Assembly (NCBI GenBank): GCA_919902505.1
Contig: CAKKRE010000018.1
Location: 62,001 to 126,000, forward strand
Length of the DNA stretch: 64,000 nucleotides
Origin: Nitrospiraceae bacterium
Lineage (GTDB): Bacteria; Nitrospirota; Nitrospiria; Nitrospirales; Nitrospiraceae
Direction: 5' to 3'
Shown in pieces: positions 16,663 to 23,334 of this stretch. Made by a program: the position numbers and the translations under genes. Each line of letters starts with the position of its first letter. Positions within the stretch are counted from its first letter, which is position 1. The notes beneath the pieces were generated by a model, which saw only the letters and a program-made list of their open reading frames with translations, was not told the DNA's origin and made no database searches.

Positions 16663-17934
16663 TCAGTGGCTGTGCCACACATGCATGTGCTCGCGATGCG
16701 CGTCCGGTAACGTGGAATCGGGGTAAAACGCGGCATAAAACTCTTCGTCCAGGTGATGGGTTTGACAGGCCACGATGGACTTGCAGGCATCGGCGTGCGC
16801 CGGGAACCGACCGTAGGTGCCGAGGACGTAGCCGGCAAACGCGATGGTCGCTTCGATCGCGCGCTCGGAATGTTGCGGGACCTGCTGCGCTACTTTGGGA
16901 TTCGTCCAAGGCTGTTCACCGGGCTTTCCGTACGTGCCGTTCGGCCCGAACTTGCCGGCGACCAGGCTGGTCACGGCATCCTTCATCGACGGCACGAACG
17001 GCGGGGTGGGGCCTTCCCACACCTGTGGAATGCCGACGGGATTGGCCCGCAGGGGCTTGCCCGGCGGGACGACGAAGTGGAACCCGAGGCCGGGGTAGAT
17101 GTGCGGTTCCATCCCGAGGAGGTGACGGCCGCTCCCCACGCTCTGGATGCCGCCGCCCAGTCCCAGGGCCTGTTGCATCAGTGAAATGTGCTCGCAGATG
17201 ATCCCTTGCTCTTGAATGGCGGTTTCGCAAATACCGGCGTCGAGTTCGCGCAGGCTGAACATTTTGCGCGAGGCGAGATTGTCGTGCAGGTGCCCGCCCG
17301 CGCTCTTGCGGAAGGCATCGAGGCCGCAGGCGGCGTTGCCGTTGTCCGTATCGACGATGAAGTATCCCGTGTCTTCGCTGAACATCGTCAGCAGGAGATT
17401 CAGATACAGCAGCGCGATATTGGTGACGGGCATGAACAGGGTGGTGCCGGGGCGGTTCGTATACCACTGATTGAACGGCAGCATGAACGGAGCTTCGCGC
17501 GGGATCTCCAGGCGGGACGATTGGAGTTGCACAACGTCCAGATTCAATGGACGGTCTGGGCCGGCCGCGTCGGCGACAAAAAACACGCCGTCGTCGTTGG
17601 TGTAAAACAGCTGCGTGCTCTGCGCGGAACAGGGACTGGGAACCGTGCGGCTCTTGAAGTTCATCAGCGCATGACCCTGTCCGGCACTCGTGCCCGGGTG
17701 TCCGGCAAACTGCATGTCGCCCAGGTTGCGCCCGGATCGGCCGATGGCCGCATAGATCAGAAATCGTTCTTCTTCCCGGCTCAGTGGGAGGGGGGCATGT
17801 TGACTCGTGAATTGCAGCGGGCCGCCGGGCAGGGTCATGCCGCGGCCGAAGCGGCGCGTCTTGCGTTGGTGCAGGAGGTCGAGCAGGGTACATGTGGCGT
17901 CCATTGCTGCAGGCTGTGCGGCAAGCTGCTTCAT
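16663..17934 (-). CDS. Nitroreductase/SagB-like flavoprotein
   Basis: The 423-residue product starts at an ATG with a strong AAGGAGAGG site. The N-terminal part, LLHQRKTRRFGRGM (about 19-32) followed by PLPLSREEERFLIYAAIGRSG, has the RxSxRxF-like beginning and partner helix seen in FMN-binding nitroreductases and SagB-type oxidases. GGHLHDNLASRKMFSL and the C-terminal half are less familiar. The ending is His-rich (HREHMHVWHSH). Such enzymes do FMN-dependent oxidation or reduction of small molecules or thiazoline/oxazoline rings. Its tight linkage to a ketosynthase and a nearby LuxR-type regulator suggests a small biosynthetic operon. Family placement is by pattern only. Confidence 0.6.
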   Translation of the reverse strand: MKQLAAQPAAMDATCTLLDLLHQRKTRRFGRGMTLPGGPLQFTSQHAPLPLSREEERFLIYAAIGRSGRNLGDMQFAGHPGTSAGQGHALMNFKSRTVPSPCSAQSTQLFYTNDDGVFFVADAAGPDRPLNLDVVQLQSSRLEIPREAPFMLPFNQWYTNRPGTTLFMPVTNIALLYLNLLLTMFSEDTGYFIVDTDNGNAACGLDAFRKSAGGHLHDNLASRKMFSLRELDAGICETAIQEQGIICEHISLMQQALGLGGGIQSVGSGRHLLGMEPHIYPGLGFHFVVPPGKPLRANPVGIPQVWEGPTPPFVPSMKDAVTSLVAGKFGPNGTYGKPGEQPWTNPKVAQQVPQHSERAIEATIAFAGYVLGTYGRFPAHADACKSIVACQTHHLDEEFYAAFYPDSTLPDAHREHMHVWHSH

Positions 17935-18064
17935 AGGGCCTCTCCTTCCCGGCCTCCTCGGGCGTGAAGCCCTAGCCGGGTGTGTGAATAAGGGTGGTGC
18001 TGGTGCGTCACGCGTGGCATGACGTTGTGTGCGACGAGTGTACGAGAGGTGTGGTCTGGCGTCA

Positions 18065-18082
18065 CCTACCCGTCGGGGTAGG
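18065..18082. promoter_or_regulatory. Perfect 18-bp dyad, candidate operator
   Basis: CCTACCC-GTCG-GGGTAGG is a perfect inverted repeat about 130 bp upstream of the nitroreductase-ketosynthase operon, and a further half-site CCTACCC follows near 18090. It also lies just beyond the 3' end of the LuxR-type gene. Its size fits a dimeric regulator such as that LuxR protein. Confidence 0.5.
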
Positions 18083-18154
18083 CGAGCGCCCTACCCGGCG
18101 TCTGTCAACTGGTGACGGGCGGGGCGGCGCGCGAGTCGGCATGCAGCGAGCGGT

Positions 18155-18952
18155 TTAGTCGGGTGTGTTGGCCCCGGAGGGCGGACGGTCGTCACTGGGC
18201 GCTGCGGATGGCATGACGCGATGGTGTTCACCGGTTTGCCAATAGGCAATGGCGCTCCATCGATTTTCGACGCCGATTTTCTGAAAGACGTTCTTGAGAT
18301 GAAATTTGACGGTGTTCAAACTGACTTTCAGAATGACAGAGATTTCCCAATTGGTCTTGCCTGCCGCAACCCATCGGAGAATTTCTTCTTCCCGTTTGCT
18401 CAGTATGGTCGGCGGCGGGGCCGGACGTTCCGGACTCCACGCGGAGTGGCATCGCATATAACTCAGGTGAAAATGCGGAGTCAGAATGTCGAGCAGGAAC
18501 CGGAGTTTGTCTGTCTGTTTCGCATCGAAATTACTGAAGGCGAAGTAGGAACAGGACCCATTCGCTCCGCGCACTCCGGCCGAGAGGCAGGTCTTGATGC
18601 CGAAGTCGAGTTTCAGCGAGGTAATGTCCCTGGGCTCGGTACCGGCTGGTGCATCGGCGCTGGAGGTGACGGTCTGGCCGGAGGCCATGAGTTGGCGCAA
18701 GGCTGGATCGACCATCAATCCTCGGCTCATATACAGTTGGCAGAATTCCCGCGGGTAGGTGGAATGTCCCAGCGAAGGATCGATTCCGCGCAGGAGATCG
18801 ACGGCGCCGCATCCGGAGAATTGGTAGGGAATGACTTTTTGCACGGCCGAGACGAGTTGCCACACTCTGTCGCCGCGATCGACGGAGCGTGCATGGTGCA
18901 TGATCTCGCCGACACGCTGGAATTCCTTGGCGGAAAATGCTGGCTGACTCAT
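18155..18952 (-). CDS. LuxR-family transcriptional regulator (EpsA-like solo)
   Basis: The 265-residue protein has an N-terminal ligand-type domain (about 20-170) and a C-terminal LuxR helix-turn-helix (about 185-245: LSKREEEILRWVAAGKTNWE, then LKVSLNTVKFHLKNVFQKIG). The N-terminal domain resembles autoinducer-binding folds of EpsA-like regulators found beside exopolysaccharide loci. There is no phospho-acceptor receiver domain and no LuxI-type synthase in the window, so it is a solo. It sits directly upstream of the nitroreductase-ketosynthase operon and in the same direction, making that operon its likeliest target. Confidence 0.88.
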   Translation of the reverse strand: MSQPAFSAKEFQRVGEIMHHARSVDRGDRVWQLVSAVQKVIPYQFSGCGAVDLLRGIDPSLGHSTYPREFCQLYMSRGLMVDPALRQLMASGQTVTSSADAPAGTEPRDITSLKLDFGIKTCLSAGVRGANGSCSYFAFSNFDAKQTDKLRFLLDILTPHFHLSYMRCHSAWSPERPAPPPTILSKREEEILRWVAAGKTNWEISVILKVSLNTVKFHLKNVFQKIGVENRWSAIAYWQTGEHHRVMPSAAPSDDRPPSGANTPD

Positions 18953-19095
18953 GCCGATTTTCCCCGATCAACGGGTCCGGGCGCAAGTGGGAACACCCGA
19001 GGCCATGACGATTCAGTAGCGCGGACGTGGTTCATAGTGAGACAACTGTGCATTGATGAAACAGGCTGATTGTACTGGCCGCTCGAGCCCAGTAT

Positions 19096-19115
19096 CTAGG
19101 GCAAACTGCACCTAG
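19096..19115. promoter_or_regulatory. 20-bp lux-box-sized dyad upstream of the LuxR gene
   Basis: CTAGGGCAAACTGCACCTAG has 5-bp perfect outer arms (CTAGG/CCTAG) flanked by TAT and TATA, about 145 bp before the LuxR-type start. Size and spacing resemble a LuxR-family operator, perhaps for autoregulation. The centre is not symmetric. The rest of 18953-19204 shows no other clear signal. Confidence 0.4.
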
Positions 19116-19204
19116 TATAGAGTACTTAAGGTTTGAACCGCAACGGGGAAGAGGAGGGTCTTGAAAATTGACATGGAGACGGCGGGAGGCCCGATGCCGT
19201 CAGG

Positions 19205-20185
19205 TTAGCGGTGAATCTTCAGGGTCGGCCCGAGCGTCAGCCACTTCGTGGGGCCGAGGGCGGCCATATGCGGCAGGTGGGCCACGTACCAGAACACCAC
19301 ATCCTGTTCCTGGACGCCCTGGTTGTCCTCGTCATACCCGAGTTGGCCACGTGCTCCAAAGACCCATGGAAGATCTTCGTCCGGATTGGCCCGGCGAATG
19401 GCGATATCGAGGTCGGCGAAGGAATCGCGTTCTCCGTCGTCTTTCAGGGGTGCGTACCCGTCTCCGGGAAGTACCCATATCCCATGTCCTGTGAGTTGGT
19501 CGCGGATCAACCAGGACCGGTGGGTGGCCGTATGTTTCACGTCATTGCGTTCATTGGTATATTTTTTCCATCCCGGCCCCCAGCCGCTGTCCGGGCCCCC
19601 ATCGTCGCGCACAAATACCTGATCCATTCCGTTGCCATTGATGTCGAAATCGAAGCGCCAATAGGGATGGTGGACGTGATCGGTATTGCAGGACAATCCC
19701 CGGCTCTGGACGACCGGCCGCAATTCACCGTCTTCGGACAGATGCCAGGATTGGTAAATGTGATATTCCCCGATTCGGGCATAGATGCCCAGCTCCAGCC
19801 ACTTCATGCCTTTCACCGTCGAGCTTTCGACGCAGACCTTCTGGTCGCCGCAGTTCACAATCGGGACGAGATCCTGCCAGCGCAGTCGATCTTGAAAGGG
19901 GCCGCAGCGTCCGCTGTCGGCGCGGGAGCCGAACCAGGTAAAGGGGTTCCACCAGATGCGTTCCTTCACGTATTTCACGCGCAGGACCGGCATGCTGGCT
20001 TTGGTCAGCACTTGTTCACCGCCGTAGGTGACGTTGCGAAGGGCCAGGCCGGTATTGTCTCGAACTTCGTAGTCGAAACTCCACGCACCCCACTCGACAT
20101 GCTCCGATGCTGTGTCGGCCGAGCCGGGTCGCGGCAGGCCGAGGGTGCAGACCAGTAACAAGGCACTCACCGCGAGGCGTCTCAT
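19205..20185 (-). CDS. Exported copper amine oxidase-like catalytic domain
   Basis: I start this 326-residue protein at the ATG at 20185 (AAAGGATACGGG before it), giving a signal peptide ending near PGSA; a GTG at 20200 is possible. The mature part aligns by eye with the C-terminal beta-sandwich of copper amine oxidases: WSFDYEVRDNTGLALRNVTY (entry), RIGEYHIYQSW (the TPQ-tyrosine strand, Tyr141), DHVHHPYWRFDFDI (copper-ligand HxH, His170/His172), and FWYVAHLPHM (third ligand His303). The TPQ consensus N-Y-D/E reads E-Y-H, so cofactor formation is uncertain. Normal enzymes exceed 600 residues; here the N-terminal domains appear to be in the upstream gene. Last gene of a five-gene operon. Confidence 0.65.
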   Translation of the reverse strand: MRRLAVSALLLVCTLGLPRPGSADTASEHVEWGAWSFDYEVRDNTGLALRNVTYGGEQVLTKASMPVLRVKYVKERIWWNPFTWFGSRADSGRCGPFQDRLRWQDLVPIVNCGDQKVCVESSTVKGMKWLELGIYARIGEYHIYQSWHLSEDGELRPVVQSRGLSCNTDHVHHPYWRFDFDINGNGMDQVFVRDDGGPDSGWGPGWKKYTNERNDVKHTATHRSWLIRDQLTGHGIWVLPGDGYAPLKDDGERDSFADLDIAIRRANPDEDLPWVFGARGQLGYDEDNQGVQEQDVVFWYVAHLPHMAALGPTKWLTLGPTLKIHR

Positions 20186-20203
20186 CCCGTATCCTTTCAC
20201 CGC

Positions 20204-20998
20204 CTAACGGGGCGGTTCATCTCCTGCATCCAGCACACGGTCTTCCGTGAGATCGACTTGCGCCCAGTATTTGGGGTCGCCGCCCAGACCGGGGGAGAAG
20301 GTGATCCAAATCACCCGATGTCCATACCCGGGGTCGTTTCTGAAGAATCCGCGATCCGGCTGCATCAACAGCCCATGTCCTTGCATCCCTTGCACCTTGT
20401 CGGCGAGGCGGCGGTCGGCGCGAGCCAGCTCGATGCCCCGTTGGATGTCCCGGGGGCCTTCGGGGGGTAGATACCCTTCCACTCGCGAAGCTTCCAGAAT
20501 GGTCGAATCTTTCAGACGCACGTCGACAGCGACGTTATGGCTGTAGCTGAAGTAGGTGAGTCTGGTGAATCGCGCGGTTGTCCGGCAGCAGCCGAACGAC
20601 ACCTTCCCTCTCGGTGGGACGCGGTCCGCGTCAATGAATCCCCATCGTTCACCGAGGAGAGCCGCGACTCGAGGATCCGTTTCCACAACCTTTCGCAATC
20701 CTGTAATGTCGGCTACTGAGAGCACCGCCTCCTGATTGGGGGAGCGAGAGATTCCGGCATCGAGTGCGCTCCCGGCCATCTTGGGTTTGAGATGCGCAGG
20801 GGACTCATCGGCGGTGAACTCCAGGCGGTGTCTGGTCGGGAGCTGTGCGGGCAGCGGCTTCTTCGGCACGACGGTTTCCGGATCTGCCGGGCCGAAGGGG
20901 CCGCGCGAGGCGGCATCGAGACTGCAGCTCGCGGAGAGCAGCACCAGCATGATCGCGGCGGAGGTCCACATGACCGGTCGAGTTCCCATACCCGTCAC
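20204..20998 (-). CDS. Exported protein resembling amine oxidase N2/N3 domains
   Basis: This 264-residue protein has an N-terminal hydrophobic segment ending LLSASC (Cys25), a possible lipobox. Its last 90 residues (DIQRGIELARADRRLADKV, VIWITFSP, then KYWAQVDLTEDRVLDAGD) follow the pattern of the copper amine oxidase N3 domain: a helix containing an Ala-Asp pair, then strands ending in a V-D-L-x-x-x-x-V motif. It starts with GTG overlapping the stop of the gene before it (4 bp) and ends 18 bp before the amine oxidase-like gene. The natural reading is that the two products assemble into one enzyme. This domain assignment is inferred and needs structure comparison. Confidence 0.5.
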   Translation of the reverse strand: MTGMGTRPVMWTSAAIMLVLLSASCSLDAASRGPFGPADPETVVPKKPLPAQLPTRHRLEFTADESPAHLKPKMAGSALDAGISRSPNQEAVLSVADITGLRKVVETDPRVAALLGERWGFIDADRVPPRGKVSFGCCRTTARFTRLTYFSYSHNVAVDVRLKDSTILEASRVEGYLPPEGPRDIQRGIELARADRRLADKVQGMQGHGLLMQPDRGFFRNDPGYGHRVIWITFSPGLGGDPKYWAQVDLTEDRVLDAGDEPPR

Positions 20999-21516
20999 AC
21001 CAATGCCAGTTTGCCGGCCACGCCAAGGGCCAAGCGGGAAATCTGGACGCCGGCTTTAATGACGGCCGCGCGTTTCTTTCGCGACGAGGCATCCAGTATG
21101 GCCTTCTCCATCAACCCTTTATAGCCGCTGATTTCGTCGGCGCCGAAGGGGACGATTTGGGCCACGGTCTGGTTATTGAACGTGTTGGCGAGTTGCAGGT
21201 ACAGATTGGAGATCTCCGCGGCATAAATGCCGCGTCGCAGCGGGTCGTTCTTGAAGATCTCAAACTTTTTCCGCAGGGCGGCGACGGCCTCCAGCAGGGC
21301 CGCTTGCCGGACCTTCGTATCGTCCTGGCCGCCGACGCTGAACTCCACGGCGCCCAATTGATCGACCAGCACCTGCGCTTCCTGGCGGGCGTGGTCCACG
21401 CGGTCGGCCAGTTGCTCGATTTCAGTGGTGGCGCTTTCGGCGGTTTCCATCAGCTGCTTGATCAGGTTGTCATTGTCTTGGAGGAATGTGACCACCCCCT
21501 CGATGCTGCGGTTCAT
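20995..21516 (-). CDS. Helical protein of unknown function
   Basis: The 173-residue protein is not recognised. Residues about 15-60 and 70-100 are charged, heptad-like helices (IKQLMETAESATTEIEQLAD, ALLEAVAALRKKFEIF), and the C-terminal 25 residues are basic then hydrophobic (RKKRAAVIKAG, RLALGVAGKLALV), suggesting membrane or lipid contact at the end. There is no signal peptide. It overlaps the next gene by 4 bp and follows the lipoprotein gene by 11 bp, so it is translationally coupled within the operon. It may be a cytoplasmic or membrane-anchored partner of the exported proteins. Confidence 0.75.
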   Translation of the reverse strand: MNRSIEGVVTFLQDNDNLIKQLMETAESATTEIEQLADRVDHARQEAQVLVDQLGAVEFSVGGQDDTKVRQAALLEAVAALRKKFEIFKNDPLRRGIYAAEISNLYLQLANTFNNQTVAQIVPFGADEISGYKGLMEKAILDASSRKKRAAVIKAGVQISRLALGVAGKLALV

Positions 21517-21527
21517 AGCGGCCTCCG

Positions 21528-22238
21528 TTACTGTCCGTCGTCTTTCTTCAATCGATCGAGGAGTTCCACCAGATCGGCGGTAAACAGTTGGGCACGATCC
21601 AGTCCGCCGATGCGCAGGATTCGCGCGCCGACGACTTCTTCCAGGGCATCGTTCACGGTTCGCGAGTGATCCAGGATCTCCATGATCTGGCCGGACCGGT
21701 TGGGGGCCTGGTCAAGGACGGCCGCGACAAACTCAGGATCGACGGATGCGAAGGCCGTTTGCTTGGCAAATCGATGCACCTGGGCGTGCAGCGTCGCCGT
21801 CCGTTTCCACGAGTCGTTGAGGGCATTGGCCGTATCGCGCAGGCCGCAGAAGTCTTCTTCGAATTGATTCCAGACCGCCTTCTCGAGGCCCTGCGCGTCG
21901 GCCATATAGATCAGACTGGTGAGGTAGGCGGCGGCATAGGCGGAGTCCCCCTTCTTCGTGGTGAGATTCCGGAAAGAGGCCAGGGCGAACCGGTGTTTGG
22001 TTTCCTGTATCTGGAGCGATTTGAAACTGTCGTGCAGCGAACTGCGCGCCTGTTCGAGGAACTTGATGCGGGCTTCGGTCTCCTTTTGAAACAGATCGAT
22101 GTTGGTCTGTGCGGCGTCGATTTTGGTGCTTTCCAGTTGAATGAGGTCGCGCACCGAACGGCTGTGGATCGAGTGGCAACCGGTGGCCATGAGGACCAGT
22201 ATGACGACGGACAGTAGCGTCACGCCTCGTGTGACCAT
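21528..22238 (-). CDS. Lipoprotein of unknown function with coiled coil
   Basis: From the ATG at 22238 (AAGGAGCCC before it) the protein has 236 residues, a signal peptide and lipobox LMATGC (Cys at about 21). After the anchor comes a long helical region (residues about 30-80: IDAAQTNIDLFQKETEARIK) with heptad pattern, then more helices. An in-frame extension upstream to 22733 overlaps the preceding lipoprotein gene and lacks a ribosome site, so I reject it. It is the second gene of the operon, 35 bp after the first lipoprotein. Likely a periplasmic scaffold; function unknown. Confidence 0.8.
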   Translation of the reverse strand: MVTRGVTLLSVVILVLMATGCHSIHSRSVRDLIQLESTKIDAAQTNIDLFQKETEARIKFLEQARSSLHDSFKSLQIQETKHRFALASFRNLTTKKGDSAYAAAYLTSLIYMADAQGLEKAVWNQFEEDFCGLRDTANALNDSWKRTATLHAQVHRFAKQTAFASVDPEFVAAVLDQAPNRSGQIMEILDHSRTVNDALEEVVGARILRIGGLDRAQLFTADLVELLDRLKKDDGQ

Positions 22239-22273
22239 GGAGGGCTCCTTCGTTCGGCCGGCTGTGCGGCGGG

Positions 22274-22906
22274 TCATCGGCGCACCGTGCGGAGCGCGTC
22301 GGCCAGCGACTGGGTTTCGTTCCGACTGAGGGTGACGTCGATGTCCAGGTATTGCTTGATGATGCCGTTGATCCGGCGCAACGCTTCGACATTGTTCCGG
22401 TACTGGTCGAAGGCCGTGAGATCGACGTTCTGGGGCACCTTGGAATCCGCGGCGACGCGTTGTTCGATCCGTGCGATCAACTCGGGAATTTGCTGAATGA
22501 GATGGGTCATATCCCCCGATCCGGCCAGAAACACCGGCTGCCCGTTTGCGCCTTTGCGTTCGGGGAGAGACTTGAGGCGCATGGCATTGATCACCGCCAG
22601 CACATCGGGCCCCAGCACCTCGGCATCGGCGTCCGCGGTGGTGGCGTCCGGGATGTCGATCATCCGCGGATTGGTCGTCGCCCATTGCAACGCCAGATCC
22701 AGCTTGAGGCGAGTCTGGACGTAGCGATACCACTGCACATGGCGGCGGTTGATATTGCCGACCAGCTCCCGATACTGCTGCATGAGCTGTTCATTTTCGG
22801 TATAGGCCTGATCCTTGGCCACCAGCGCCTGCTTGATCTCCGGCGGGGTGGTGCAGGCGGCGAGCGATGTGAAGACCAGTATGGAAGCGATGCGCAACAT
22901 CCTCAT
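22274..22906 (-). CDS. Lipoprotein of unknown function, first gene of the operon
   Basis: The ATG at 22906, preceded by GGGGAGG, gives a 210-residue lipoprotein with lipobox SLAAC (Cys18). The body is helical (IKQALVAKDQAYTENEQLMQQY; RRHVQWYRYVQTRLKLDLAL) and similar in style to the next lipoprotein, so the two may be distant partners. It opens a five-gene run (22906 down to 19205) with gaps of 35, 11, -4 and 18 bp. The promoter should lie in 22907-23140, but no clear hexamers were recognised there. Confidence 0.8.
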   Translation of the reverse strand: MRMLRIASILVFTSLAACTTPPEIKQALVAKDQAYTENEQLMQQYRELVGNINRRHVQWYRYVQTRLKLDLALQWATTNPRMIDIPDATTADADAEVLGPDVLAVINAMRLKSLPERKGANGQPVFLAGSGDMTHLIQQIPELIARIEQRVAADSKVPQNVDLTAFDQYRNNVEALRRINGIIKQYLDIDVTLSRNETQSLADALRTVRR

Positions 22907-23144
22907 CGGGATGCCTCCCCATTGTCGTCTTAGGTCGGATGCCCGGAGAAAGACGCAAACTACGTACCTGGCACGCAGCGAGTTCTCCGCTGTCGAACGA
23001 GTCGCAAAAACCCAATATTCGAAGAGAAAGTGGGCCTGTTCCACTGTGAGGCATCGCCGGTGCGGCGGATCGAGCGTACCTATTCAGATACGGGTGTATC
23101 GAACCCAATACAGTTTACGCGAAGTCTCTGTCGGTATTGCGTGA

Positions 23145-23334
23145 GCCCGCATTATTCATGACGGTTCGTCGCGAAATCGTCGAGCCATGTCGCGAGACCG
23201 GTGCGCGGAGTCGTGAGAACCCGAGGCGTACTCGTACAGTACGTCGAGGGGCCGAGGGGCGAGCCCGTCGGCCGAAGGCTCGTCGCAGCAGCGGATCGGC
23301 GATTGCAGCAGAAGCGCTCATGAATAATGTGGGC
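23145..23334. repeat. 190-bp MITE-like element abutting the uvrC stop
   Basis: Terminal inverted repeats GCCCGCATTATTCATGA (23145-23161) and TCATGAATAATGTGGGC (23318-23334) match at 16 of 17 positions. The interior is GC-rich with several hairpins (for example CGTACTCGTACAGTACG) and no credible gene. Its right end touches the uvrC stop codon (23334-23336). With the quiet stretch 22907-23144 it fills the 427-bp gap between uvrC and the lipoprotein operon. Confidence 0.75.

Noticed and set aside
22239-22733. Extended N-terminus for the second lipoprotein
   Set aside because: It would overlap most of the first lipoprotein gene, and the signal peptide with lipobox starts at 22238 after a good ribosome site.
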